DNA of 64,000 nt. Origin: SP197 sp965242595. Its GTDB lineage: Bacteria; Pseudomonadota; Alphaproteobacteria; SP197. The notes below the pieces were generated by a model that ran no database searches, was not told where the DNA came from, and saw only the letters and a program-made list of their open reading frames with translations. The position numbers and the translations under genes were made by a program. This document shows, piece by piece, positions 26,324 through 35,100 of the stretch (positions are counted from its first letter, which is position 1; each line of letters begins with the position of its first letter). The stretch is from contig OZ251464.1 in NCBI GenBank assembly GCA_965242595.1, forward strand, positions 2,757,535 through 2,821,534. The letters are read 5' to 3'.

Positions 26324-27526
26324 TCAGAACAGGGTGGCGCAGGCGCGCTGGATGCGGCGGCAGGCTTCCTCCAGGGCCGCGGTGGAGGTGGCATAGGAGA
26401 TGCGGAAATGGGGGGAATGGCCGAAGGCGGCGCCCTGCACCGCCGCCACCCCCGCCTCTTCCAGCAGCCAGGCCACCACATCGCCGTCGCTGGCCAGCAC
26501 GGCGCCGGAACGGGTGGTTTTGCCGATCAGCCCGCCACAGGAGGGATAGACATAGAAGGCGCCCTGGGGCGTGGGACATTCCAGGCCGGGGGTGGCGTTC
26601 AGCATGGCAACCGCCAGATCGCGCCGCTGGCGGAAGACTTCGTTGTGGCGGGCGATGAAATCCTGCGGGCCTTCCAGGGCCGCCACCGCCGCCCATTGGC
26701 TGACCGACGAGGTGTGGGTGGTGGATTGCGACTGCACCTTGTTCATGGCGCCGATAAGCGGGGCCGGGCCGGCGGCATAGCCGATGCGCCAGCCGGTCAT
26801 GCAATAGGCCTTGGAGACGCCGTTGACGGTGAGCGTGCGCGGCTTCAGCGCCGGTTCCACCTGGGCCGGGGTGCAGAAGCGAAAGCCGTCATAGACGATG
26901 TGCTCATACATATCGTCGGGCATGACCCAGACCTGGGGATGGCGCAGCAGCACGTCGGTCAGCGCCTTCATGTCGTCCCAGCCATAGGCGGCGCCGGTGG
27001 GGTTGGAGGGCGAGTTCAGCATCGCCCATTTGGTTTTGGGGCCGATGGCCGCCTCCAGGTCTTGCGGGCGCATCTTGAAGCCATTCTCGGCCGGGCAGGG
27101 CACCGTCACCGGGCGCCCGCCGGCCAGCAGCACGATGTCGGTATAGCTGACCCAATAGGGGGCGGGGACGATAACCTCGTCGCCTTCGTTCAGCGTGGCA
27201 ACCATGGCGTTGTAGATCGATTGCTTGCCGCCACAGGCCACGGTGATCTCGCCAGGCGCATAGTCCAGGCCGTTTTCGCGCTGGAATTTGGCGGCGATGG
27301 CCTCGCGCAGCCGGGCGATGCCGGGCACCGGGGTGTAGCGGGTGTGGCCGTCCTTCATCGCCTTCCAGGCGGCCTCGACGATATGGGCCGGGGTGTCGAA
27401 ATCCGGCTCGCCGGCCCCAAGGCCGATGACGTCGCGCCCGGCGGCCTTGAGCGCATTGGCCCGCTCGCTGACGGCGACGGTGGGCGAGAGTGCGATGCGG
27501 TCCAGGCGGGCGGCGAGAATCGACAT
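26324..27526 (-). CDS. aatA: Aspartate aminotransferase (class I/II, fold-type I PLP enzyme)
   Basis: This 400-residue enzyme transfers the amino group of aspartate to 2-oxoglutarate and links the TCA cycle to amino-acid synthesis. It has the family start MSILAARLDRIALSPTVAVSERA, the substrate segment NSPSNPTGAAYGWDDM, the PLP lysine in VNGVSKAYCMTGWRIGY and the C-terminal arginine in SPHFRISYATS. It is of the Ib subgroup typical of Rhizobium-like and Rickettsia-like aatA. The start at 27526 is clear. It is transcribed away from the MATE gene. Confidence 0.93.
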   Translation of the reverse strand: MSILAARLDRIALSPTVAVSERANALKAAGRDVIGLGAGEPDFDTPAHIVEAAWKAMKDGHTRYTPVPGIARLREAIAAKFQRENGLDYAPGEITVACGGKQSIYNAMVATLNEGDEVIVPAPYWVSYTDIVLLAGGRPVTVPCPAENGFKMRPQDLEAAIGPKTKWAMLNSPSNPTGAAYGWDDMKALTDVLLRHPQVWVMPDDMYEHIVYDGFRFCTPAQVEPALKPRTLTVNGVSKAYCMTGWRIGYAAGPAPLIGAMNKVQSQSTTHTSSVSQWAAVAALEGPQDFIARHNEVFRQRRDLAVAMLNATPGLECPTPQGAFYVYPSCGGLIGKTTRSGAVLASDGDVVAWLLEEAGVAAVQGAAFGHSPHFRISYATSTAALEEACRRIQRACATLF

Positions 27527-27670
27527 GGCCTTCTCCGGGCGCTCCCTTTGCGGCGCTGGCCGGCAAGTTAGGCGGCGGCGGCGGCGGCGGCAAGGGCGGG
27601 GGTGTTCGGGGAAGAGTGATGGATTAGGCTGGATGGATCGGGCTGGGCGGGGCGGCGCAAGGGTGGCGGT

Positions 27671-29083
27671 GTGAAGGGCTGGCAGCCGATTCCGGACCTT
27701 TCCTGGCACCGCCGGGTGTGGCGCCTGGCGCTGCCGATCATGCTGTCCAATCTGACGCTGCCGGTGGTGGGCGCCGTCGATACCGCCATGGCCGGCCATC
27801 TGCCCGGCCCCGAATATCTGGGCGGCGTGGGCGTGGCGACCACCGTGTTCTGCTTCGCCTTCTGGACCTTCAGCTTCCTGCGCCTCGCCACCACCGGGAT
27901 GGTGGCCCAGGCGCTGGGGCGCGGCGACGGCGAGGGCATCAAGGCGGTAACGCTGGCCGGGGCCGGCCTGGCGGTGGTCATCGCCGTGCCGCTGCTGGCG
28001 CTGCAAGGGCCCGCCCTGGCCCTGGCGCTGCGGCTGATCGACGCCAGCGCCGGTGTCTCTGCCCAGGCGACGCTTTATTTCGACATCCGCATCTGGGCGG
28101 CGCCGGCGGTGATGGCCAATTTCGTGGCGATGGGGGTTTTGATCGGCCTGCAGCGGGCCGGCTGGGCGCTGGCGGTGCAGGCGCTGATCGCCAGCGTCAA
28201 TATCGCCCTGGACCTGCTGTTCGTGCTGGTGTTCGAGTGGCAGGTGCCGGGGCTGGCGGCGGCATCGGTGGTGGCCGATTATGTCGGGCTGCTGGCCAGC
28301 GCCGCGGCGCTGCTGGCGGTGGTGCCGCAGGCGCGCCGGGCCTGGCCGCTGGCCCGCGCCCTGGCGCCGGCATCGTGGCGCCCGCTGCTGGCGCTGAACC
28401 GCGACCTGCTGCTGCGCACCCTGGCGCTGAACCTGGCCTTTGCCGTCTTCACCGGCCTTTCGGCCCGCAGCGGCGATGTGGTGCTGGCGGCCAACGAAGT
28501 GCTGCTGATGTTTCTGACCTTCGCCAGCTTTGCCCTGGATGGATTCGCCCATGCCTGCGAGGCCATCGTCGGCCAGGCGGCGGGAAAGCGCGACCGGGCG
28601 GCGCTGCGCCGGGCGGTGGCGGCGGCCACCCTGTGGGCGGCGGTCACGGCGCTGCTGGCCAGCGCCCTGTTCGCGCTGGCGGGCGGGTTCGTCATCGACG
28701 CCATCACCGATGTGGCGCCGGTGCGCCAGGAGGCGCGCGGCTATCTGATCTATGCGGCCGCCATCCCGCTGGTGGGGGTGTGGTCGTTCCAGCTGGACGG
28801 CATCTTCATCGGCGCCACGCGCGGGCGCGATCTGAGAAACGCCATGGCGATCTCGGTGGCGCTTTATCTGCCGGCCGCGCTGGGGCTGTGGCTGGCGATG
28901 GGCAATCACGGCCTGTGGCTGGCGCTGCACCTGCTGTTCGTGGCCCGGGCGCTGACCTTGTTGCGGCGCTGGCCGGCGCTGCTGGCCGATGTCGGCGCCG
29001 ACGCGGCGGGCGAGACGGCGGCCGGGATGGCGGCCGGGGCGCCGCAGCCCAGGCCGGCGCTGGCGGTGCCAGACTCGCCATAA
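27671..29083 (+). CDS. MATE-family efflux transporter (DinF-like)
   Basis: This 470-residue inner-membrane protein has about 12 hydrophobic segments and the MATE N-terminal signature RLALPIMLSNLTLPVVGAVD followed by TAMAGHLPGPEYLGGVG. Halves are internally related (the first near 20-210, the second near 240-450), as in all MATE antiporters, which exchange sodium or protons for drugs or metabolites. It starts with GTG. The DinF branch is favoured by the TAMAGHL pattern. It is divergent from aatA and lies 94 bases before the PuuD gene. Confidence 0.88.
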   Translation: MKGWQPIPDLSWHRRVWRLALPIMLSNLTLPVVGAVDTAMAGHLPGPEYLGGVGVATTVFCFAFWTFSFLRLATTGMVAQALGRGDGEGIKAVTLAGAGLAVVIAVPLLALQGPALALALRLIDASAGVSAQATLYFDIRIWAAPAVMANFVAMGVLIGLQRAGWALAVQALIASVNIALDLLFVLVFEWQVPGLAAASVVADYVGLLASAAALLAVVPQARRAWPLARALAPASWRPLLALNRDLLLRTLALNLAFAVFTGLSARSGDVVLAANEVLLMFLTFASFALDGFAHACEAIVGQAAGKRDRAALRRAVAAATLWAAVTALLASALFALAGGFVIDAITDVAPVRQEARGYLIYAAAIPLVGVWSFQLDGIFIGATRGRDLRNAMAISVALYLPAALGLWLAMGNHGLWLALHLLFVARALTLLRRWPALLADVGADAAGETAAGMAAGAPQPRPALAVPDSP

Positions 29084-29177
29084 CGGGCCATATGGACCAT
29101 GATGGGCGCTGGCCCCATGGCTGCATGGGCCGCCGCATGGGACGATGCGGGGCGGCGGACCGGGCAAGGAGAGAACC

Positions 29178-29984
29178 ATGGCGAAAGGCGGCGTCCTCCC
29201 CCTGGTGGGCATTCCCTGCGATGTGCGGGAGATCGCGCCCCACCCCTTCCACGCGGTGGGCGAGAAATATATCGACGCGCTGGCCCATGGCGCCGCCGTC
29301 ATGCCGCTGCTGCTGCCCAGCTTCGGCGCAGGGCGCGACCTGGCGCCGCTGGAGGGCCGCTATGGGGCCGACGACCTGCTGGAGAGGCTGGACGGAGTCT
29401 TTCTGCCCGGCAGCCCCAGCAATGTGGAGCCCCGCCATTATGGCGGCCCGGCGCCGCGCCCTGACACGCTGCTGGACCGCCAGCGCGACAGCCTGGCCCT
29501 GCCGCTGGTGCGCCGGGCGGTGGCGCGCGGCGTGCCGCTGCTGGCGGTCTGCCGCGGCATCCAGGAGATGAACGCCGCCCTGGGCGGCACCCTGTTTCAG
29601 CATGTCTGCGAGGTGGCGGGCCGCATGGACCACCGGCCCAATGCCGGCAAGGGCGCCCCGCGCGAGCTCCTGTATGGCCCCGCCCACGAGGTGGAAACCG
29701 TGGCCGGCGGCCTGTTGCGGCGCCTGACCGGGCTGGAGCGTTATACCGTCAACTCGGTCCACGGCCAGGGCATCGACCGGCTGGCCGCCGCCCTGCGGGT
29801 GGAAGCGCGGGCGGGAGACGGCCAGATCGAGGCGGTGGCGGTGGAAGGCGCGGCGTTTCAGCTGGGGGTGCAATGGCACCCGGAATGGCGTTTTCGCGAA
29901 CGGGCCTGCGACCACGCCCTGTTTGCCGCCTTCGGCGAGGCCTGCCGCGCCCATGCCGCCGGGGCGGGCCTGAAGGCGGCGTGA
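29178..29984 (+). CDS. Gamma-glutamyl-gamma-aminobutyrate hydrolase family (PuuD-like peptidase C26)
   Basis: The 268-residue class I glutamine-amidotransferase-fold protein has the nucleophilic cysteine in LLAVCRGIQEMNAALGG (about residue 124) and the catalytic His-Pro-Glu in GVQWHPEW near residue 233. PuuD releases GABA or related amines from gamma-glutamyl conjugates in polyamine breakdown. AAGGAG precedes the ATG. The stop overlaps the start of the Rieske gene (TGA/ATG), so the two are translationally coupled and probably act on one amine-derived substrate. Confidence 0.87.
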   Translation: MAKGGVLPLVGIPCDVREIAPHPFHAVGEKYIDALAHGAAVMPLLLPSFGAGRDLAPLEGRYGADDLLERLDGVFLPGSPSNVEPRHYGGPAPRPDTLLDRQRDSLALPLVRRAVARGVPLLAVCRGIQEMNAALGGTLFQHVCEVAGRMDHRPNAGKGAPRELLYGPAHEVETVAGGLLRRLTGLERYTVNSVHGQGIDRLAAALRVEARAGDGQIEAVAVEGAAFQLGVQWHPEWRFRERACDHALFAAFGEACRAHAAGAGLKAA

Positions 29985-31117
29985 TGGCGGCTGGCGGCGG
30001 CGAAGCGGTGGCAGGCCCAGGGGCAGACCAGGCGGCGGGAGCGGCGCGGCCCAGCCTGCCGGCCCGCTTCTACACCTGCCCGCAGCTGGCGGCGCGGGAG
30101 CGGCGCGCCATCTTCGCCGCCAATTGGGCGCCGTTCGGCCCCCTGCACGAGCTGGCGCCAGCCGGGCGCTATGTGGCGCGCACGGTCAATGGCTGGCCGC
30201 TGCTGGTGCTGCGCGATCGCCAGGGCGAGCTGCGCGCCTTTCACAATGCCTGCCGCCATCGGGGGGCGGCGCTGCTGGCCGAGGGCGCCGGCAGCTGCGG
30301 GGGCGAGATCGTCTGCCCCTATCACGGCTGGCGCTATGCCAGCGACGGGCGCCTGGTGCTGGCGCCCCGCTTCGGCGCGGCGCTGCCCGGCGAGCTGCTG
30401 CCCGGAGGCCTGCTGGAGGCGCGGGTGGACAGCTGGCGCGGCCTGATCTTCGTCTGCATCGACCGCGAGGGGCCGGGGCTGGAGGCCTGGCTGGGCGCGC
30501 TGCCGGCCCTGTGCGCCGATTATCCCGAAACCGGGGCCCTGGCCTGGCATGGCAGCTTTGCGGTAGAAGGCCGGGCCAATTGGAAGACCTATTGCGACAA
30601 CACGGTGGAAGGCTATCACCTGCCCTTCGTTCACAAGCGGCTGGCCAGGGCGGTGGCGGGGGCGGAGGTGGAGTTGCGCGGCTACGATGGCGGGCGGCTG
30701 GTGTGCTTTCATGTCGCCTATCGCGGCGAGGGGCGGGCGCTGCGCGGCGAGGGCGGGCTGTGGTTTTACCGCTATCCCGGTTTCCAGGCGGTGCTGGGGC
30801 CGGCCGGCTTCAAGGCCGAGCGGATCGAACCCATGGGCGCCGGCGCCCTGCGTTCCATCAGCTGGGCGTGGTACGATGCCGGCATGGATGACGCAGAGGC
30901 GGCGGAGAACTTCGCCTGGGCCGAGGAGATCGTGCGCGAAGATCTGAGCATCTGCGAGACGGTGCAGCGCAACCTGGAGGCCGGCGCCTGGCAGAGCGGC
31001 TGGCTTTCGCCCGCCATGGAGGAACACACCGCCGCCTTTCAGCGGCTGGTGCGGGAGGATATGGCCGCGGTGGAAGAGAGAGACGTTGCCGGGGCCGGAA
31101 CGGAGGGGCGGTCGTGA
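29984..31117 (+). CDS. Rieske non-heme iron oxygenase, alpha subunit
   Basis: This 377-residue oxygenase component has the [2Fe-2S] Rieske motif CRH...CPYH (about residues 89-113) and the mononuclear iron histidines in NWKTYCDNTVEGYHLPFVH near residue 200. The acidic residue that bridges the two centres is Glu (VEGYH) rather than the usual Asp. This Glu is known from the CntA/YeaW-type carnitine and betaine oxygenases, so a quaternary ammonium substrate is plausible. No reductase gene is adjacent. It overlaps puuD-like and the next gene. Confidence 0.86.
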   Translation: MAAGGGEAVAGPGADQAAGAARPSLPARFYTCPQLAARERRAIFAANWAPFGPLHELAPAGRYVARTVNGWPLLVLRDRQGELRAFHNACRHRGAALLAEGAGSCGGEIVCPYHGWRYASDGRLVLAPRFGAALPGELLPGGLLEARVDSWRGLIFVCIDREGPGLEAWLGALPALCADYPETGALAWHGSFAVEGRANWKTYCDNTVEGYHLPFVHKRLARAVAGAEVELRGYDGGRLVCFHVAYRGEGRALRGEGGLWFYRYPGFQAVLGPAGFKAERIEPMGAGALRSISWAWYDAGMDDAEAAENFAWAEEIVREDLSICETVQRNLEAGAWQSGWLSPAMEEHTAAFQRLVREDMAAVEERDVAGAGTEGRS

Positions 31118-31644
31118 TCGGGCCCTTTGCCAACCGGCTGGGCGGGCGGGTGCCGGCGACGCTGGTGGCGGGCATCGTCCTGTCCGCGGCGGGGGCGTGG
31201 TTCACCTCCGCGCCGCTGCTCCACAGCTATCCGGAGGAGGGCGAGTTGACGGCCGTGCACGGCGAGGCCTTCGACGCCATCGAGGTGCGCAAGCGGCGCG
31301 GCGCCCTGACGCGCTTTCTGGCCGAAGATCCGCTGGAATTCCAGGCCGTGCTGGCGCCGGGCGAGCGCATCGTGATCTACGAAAACACCCTGCCGCGCTA
31401 TCGCGAGGTGAAGGCGGTGGCGGTGGCCGGCGAGGCCGTCTATCACCTGTGGCAGGAGGCGCCGGACGAGCGCGACCGGCTGCTGATCTGGCAGCTGGAC
31501 GGCGCGGACGGCCAGGTGATGAGCCGCCAGCAGACCGTGCTGGCGCTCAAGGCAGAGCGCATCAAAGCCACCCTGCTGCCAATGGTGATGGCGCTGGCCG
31601 GCGTGGTGCTGGTGGTGCTGGGCTGCCGGGCGCAGCGGGAGTGA
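31114..31644 (+). CDS. Hypothetical membrane protein with two end helices
   Basis: The 176-residue protein starts at a GTG that overlaps the Rieske stop. A transmembrane helix near residues 15-33 and another near 152-168 enclose a soluble domain of about 115 residues, probably periplasmic (RRGALTRFLAEDPLEFQAVLAPGER, VYHLWQEAPDERDRLLIWQLDG). The topology resembles E3-ligase-like or DUF3592-type bacterial membrane proteins, but I cannot assign a family. The coupling suggests it belongs to the PuuD-Rieske operon. Confidence 0.65.
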   Translation: MIGPFANRLGGRVPATLVAGIVLSAAGAWFTSAPLLHSYPEEGELTAVHGEAFDAIEVRKRRGALTRFLAEDPLEFQAVLAPGERIVIYENTLPRYREVKAVAVAGEAVYHLWQEAPDERDRLLIWQLDGADGQVMSRQQTVLALKAERIKATLLPMVMALAGVVLVVLGCRAQRE

Positions 31645-31788
31645 GGGAGGTGGACGGCGTGCTTTCTGGCATGATCGTTGCACCCATCATGGCGGCGATT
31701 GTTGTCAAGGCTTTCTTCTGACCTTCAACACCAGGGCTGCGGTGCCCTGCCGTTCGTGCCAGGAAGACGAGCCATATAGGGACATATC

Positions 31789-32925
31789 GTGGCTGGAGAA
31801 CGCATACCGATCACGGGCGAGGTCCTGCGGTGGGCGCGGAAGCGGGCCGGTTTCTCGATTGAAGAGTTGCTCGCCAATTTCCGGGACATCGAGGCCTGGG
31901 AAAAAGGCACGGCGTCGCCGACATATCCGCAGCTCGAGCGGCTGGCCAAGGCTTTCAAAGTGCCGGTTGCGGTGTTTTTCTTCCCGGAACCACCAGATAT
32001 ACCGCGGATCCAGGAGTCCTTCAGAACGCTTCCAGCTGCGCAATTCGAGATCCTGCCCCGTGAATTGATTTTCTTGCTGCGCAAGGCCAAGTCCCTACAG
32101 ATCAACCTTTCAGAGCTGCATGAGGACCGGAATCCCGCCGAGCGCTTCATCCTGCGCGATTTGCACTTTACTCCAGACACGAAGATCCCGGATATGGCGC
32201 GGCGGGTGCGCAACCATCTTGGCATATCTCTCGAAACCCAAATGAGTTGGAAAAACAGCGATGCGGCTTTCGATGAATGGCGCGCAACGCTTGAAAAACA
32301 TGGTGTAGCCGTCTTCAAGGACGCCTTCCGAAATGATACGTACTCGGGTTTTTGTCTTTACCATGAAACTTTTCCGCTTATCTATGTGAACAATTCGGTA
32401 AAAACCCGCCAGACTTTTACCCTGTTCCACGAACTGGCGCATTTGCTCTTTCACACCAGCGGAATCGACGAGCCCGACGGAAGGACGAATGAAGAATTGC
32501 CGCCTGCGGGTCGCAAAATTGAAACTGTCTGTAATCTTTTTGCCGCCGAATTCCTGCTTCCCGGGGTCCGTTTCAAATCGGACATGCGTGACCAGCCGGC
32601 GACGGAGGAAACGGCAGATAAAATCGCCAGGCGCTATCATGTCTCACGAGAATTGGTCTTTCGCCGTTTCCTGGACGATGGCGATATCAGCCAGGAGGAG
32701 TATCGAACCGCAGCCAAACGTTGGGCCGGGCAAAGAAAGGATAGCGGCCGGGGTGGAGATTATTACGCGACCAAGGTTTCCTATCTCGGCGTCAATTATA
32801 TCGGTCTTGCTTTCTCGCGCTACAGGCAGAATCGCATTTCCGAGTTCGAATTGGCCGATTATCTTGATACCAAGGTCAGGTATCTCGATGGGATCGAGGA
32901 TCGCTTTGCGAGAAAATCCATATAA
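31789..32925 (+). CDS. XRE-HTH plus ImmA/IrrE zinc metallopeptidase
   Basis: The 378-residue protein starts at GTG 31789 with AGGGA ahead. An N-terminal helix-turn-helix (about 8-65, ITGEVLRWARKRAGFSIEELL) precedes an ImmA/IrrE protease domain with HELAH in TLFHELAHLLFH near residue 213 and the third ligand in ETVCNLFAAEFLLPG. Such proteins bind DNA and are proteolysed or proteolyse a partner. It overlaps the DUF4411 PIN gene by 1 base, a recurrent pair in which this protein is the likely antitoxin or regulator. GC is lower than in flanking genes, suggesting horizontal transfer. Confidence 0.9.
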   Translation: MAGERIPITGEVLRWARKRAGFSIEELLANFRDIEAWEKGTASPTYPQLERLAKAFKVPVAVFFFPEPPDIPRIQESFRTLPAAQFEILPRELIFLLRKAKSLQINLSELHEDRNPAERFILRDLHFTPDTKIPDMARRVRNHLGISLETQMSWKNSDAAFDEWRATLEKHGVAVFKDAFRNDTYSGFCLYHETFPLIYVNNSVKTRQTFTLFHELAHLLFHTSGIDEPDGRTNEELPPAGRKIETVCNLFAAEFLLPGVRFKSDMRDQPATEETADKIARRYHVSRELVFRRFLDDGDISQEEYRTAAKRWAGQRKDSGRGGDYYATKVSYLGVNYIGLAFSRYRQNRISEFELADYLDTKVRYLDGIEDRFARKSI

Positions 32926-33386
32926 TGTACGTCTTCGACACCTCGGCGCTGTCCAGCCTCATTAAAAACTTCTACCGGAAGCGTTTCCCGACGCTCTGGG
33001 GGTATTTCGACGACCTTGCCGCCAAGGGGGGCGTCACTTCTACGCGTGAAGTTCGACATGAGCTCAATCGAAGAACCGCCGATGACGACTTCGTTCGGGA
33101 GTATCGAAACATCTTCACGACCCCAACCCCCGAAGAAGCAAGATTTATCATGAAAATCTATGAGATCCGACATTTTCAACAGAATATCGAGCTCCAGAAG
33201 ATGGTGGCGGGTGGCTATAATGCCGATGCCTTCGTGATTGCGAAGGCGGCCGTCAACAATGGCACTATCGTTACTCTTGAACGGGAGAGGCCCAATGCGG
33301 CCAGGATTCCCAATATTTGTCGTCACTTCGGTATAGCGTGTTGCGATCTTGAACAGTTCATGGAGGCTGAAGGCTGGAAATTCTGA
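32925..33386 (+). CDS. DUF4411 PIN-fold protein, probable toxin ribonuclease
   Basis: This 153-residue PIN-like protein begins MYVFDTSALSSLIKNFY with the first catalytic aspartate at position 5. A conserved Glu lies in EVRHELNRR and a further acidic pair in GGYNADAFVIAKAA, followed by ATLE-like TIVTLERE, which completes the PIN core. Members cleave RNA in toxin-antitoxin systems. The start overlaps the stop of the ImmA/IrrE-HTH gene (TAATG), which gives coupled translation with its presumed controller. It shares the low GC of its partner. Confidence 0.87.
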   Translation: MYVFDTSALSSLIKNFYRKRFPTLWGYFDDLAAKGGVTSTREVRHELNRRTADDDFVREYRNIFTTPTPEEARFIMKIYEIRHFQQNIELQKMVAGGYNADAFVIAKAAVNNGTIVTLERERPNAARIPNICRHFGIACCDLEQFMEAEGWKF

Positions 33387-33506
33387 TGCTTATCACTTTT
33401 CTTCGGCGGTATGACAGATGACGATCGACGGTGCCAGGGCACACGAGGCGGCGATGAGGACGGCGGTCATCGGGCCTTCGGGCCGATGCCGGCGGACCCA
33501 GGGGCC

Positions 33507-35060
33507 TTAGTCGCGGGGGCGCCTCAGCAGGGTTCTGACCTCGGCGAGGTGGAAGGCGCCCAGGAGGTGGCCGGCGGCGGCGTAGCTGGCGAGGCCCAGG
33601 GTTATCAGGGCGGCCAGGGTGGCGGCCTGGGCGGCGGGGCCGGCGGCGAGCCAGGGCTCGGCCGTCTGGGCGGCGGGCCAGAGCAGGGCCACCATGGCGG
33701 CGGTGGCGGCGCTGGCCCGGGGCAGGCGGCGGCGCAGGCGCGCGTCGGGGGTGAAATGGCCGCGCCGCGCCAGCACCCGGAACAGCAGGGCGGCGTTGAT
33801 CCAGGCGGCGCCGGCGGTGGCCAGGGCGATGCCGACATGGCCCAGCGACCAGATCAGCGCCAGCATGATGGCGATGTTGCTGGCAAGGCCGACGACGGCG
33901 ATCCGCACCGGCGTCGCCGTGTCCTGGCGGGCGAAGAAGCCCGGCGCCAGCACCTTGATCAGCACATAGGCCGGCAGGCCCAGGGCGAAGGCGGCCAGCG
34001 CGGCGGCGGTGGCGACGGTGTCGCTGGCGGTGAAAGCGCCGCGCTGGAACAGCACGGCGACGATGGGGCCGGCGATGGCCACCAGCGCGGCCGCGGCAGG
34101 CAGGCAGAAGATCGCCGCCAGCTCCACCGCCCGGCTCTGGCTGGCATCGGCGCCGGCCCCGTCGCCGGCCGCGATCTGGCGCGAGAGCAGCGGCAGCAGC
34201 GAGGTGCCGGCGGCGATGCCGATCACACCCAGCGGCAGCTGATTGACGCGGTCGGCATAGTAGAGATGGGAGATGGCGCCGGTGGGCAGGAAGGAGGCCG
34301 CCCACAGATCGATCAGCAGATTGATCTGCACCACGCCGGCGCCCAGCGCCGCCGGGGCGAACAGGACCAGCAGGCGGCGGACATCGGGACCGAAGCGCGG
34401 CCATAGCGGGCGCGGCAGCAGGCCGGCCCGCTTCAGGCTGACCAGCAGCAGCAGCAGCTGGGCCACGCCGCCGGCGCTGACCCCCCAGGCCAGGGCGCGC
34501 CCGGCCGCCGCGCCACCCTCCCGCCCGGCAACCAGGGCGGCGGCGATCAGGCACAGATTGAGCAGGATCGGCGCGGCGGCGAAGGCGGCGAAGCGGCCGC
34601 TGGAGTTCAGCATGGCGCCGAACAGGGCCACCAGCGAGACCAGCAGCAGATAGGGGAAGGTGATGCGGGTGAGTTCGACCGCCAGGGCCAGCCGGGTGGG
34701 ATCGTCGGCGAAGCCCGGCGCCAGCGCGAGCATGACCCAGGGCATGGCGATCTCGACCACGGCGACCAGGGCCGCCAGCACCACGAACAGGACCGCCAGG
34801 ATCTCCGAAGCCAGGCGCCGCGCCGGCCCCTTGCCGGCATCCTCCAGCCGGGCGGCGAAGAGGGGCACGAAGGCGGCGTTGAAGGCGCCCTCGGCGAACA
34901 GGCGGCGGAAGAAATTGGGGAGCTTGAAGGCGACCAGGAAGGCATCGGCGACCGGCCCCGCCCCCAGCGCCGCCGCCACCAGCACATCGCGCAGGAAGCC
35001 GAGCGCGCGGCTGGCCGCCGTGAAGCCGCCGACGGTGGCGAAGGCGCGGTGAAGGTTCAC
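33507..35060 (-). CDS. murJ: Lipid II flippase MurJ
   Basis: This 517-residue inner-membrane protein of the MviN/MurJ family flips lipid II for peptidoglycan synthesis. It has about 14 transmembrane segments and the family motifs FRRLFAEGAFNAAFVPLFA near residue 55 and the central LPTGAISHLYYADRVNQLPLGVIG near residue 260, with arginines of the cavity visible. It lies 40 bases after the glutamate dehydrogenase on the same strand, a neighbour pair seen in other alphaproteobacteria. Confidence 0.96.
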   Translation of the reverse strand: MNLHRAFATVGGFTAASRALGFLRDVLVAAALGAGPVADAFLVAFKLPNFFRRLFAEGAFNAAFVPLFAARLEDAGKGPARRLASEILAVLFVVLAALVAVVEIAMPWVMLALAPGFADDPTRLALAVELTRITFPYLLLVSLVALFGAMLNSSGRFAAFAAAPILLNLCLIAAALVAGREGGAAAGRALAWGVSAGGVAQLLLLLVSLKRAGLLPRPLWPRFGPDVRRLLVLFAPAALGAGVVQINLLIDLWAASFLPTGAISHLYYADRVNQLPLGVIGIAAGTSLLPLLSRQIAAGDGAGADASQSRAVELAAIFCLPAAAALVAIAGPIVAVLFQRGAFTASDTVATAAALAAFALGLPAYVLIKVLAPGFFARQDTATPVRIAVVGLASNIAIMLALIWSLGHVGIALATAGAAWINAALLFRVLARRGHFTPDARLRRRLPRASAATAAMVALLWPAAQTAEPWLAAGPAAQAATLAALITLGLASYAAAGHLLGAFHLAEVRTLLRRPRD

Positions 35061-35100
35061 GACCGGGGCGAGGGGGATGGCGGGACCGGGCGGAGTGGGA

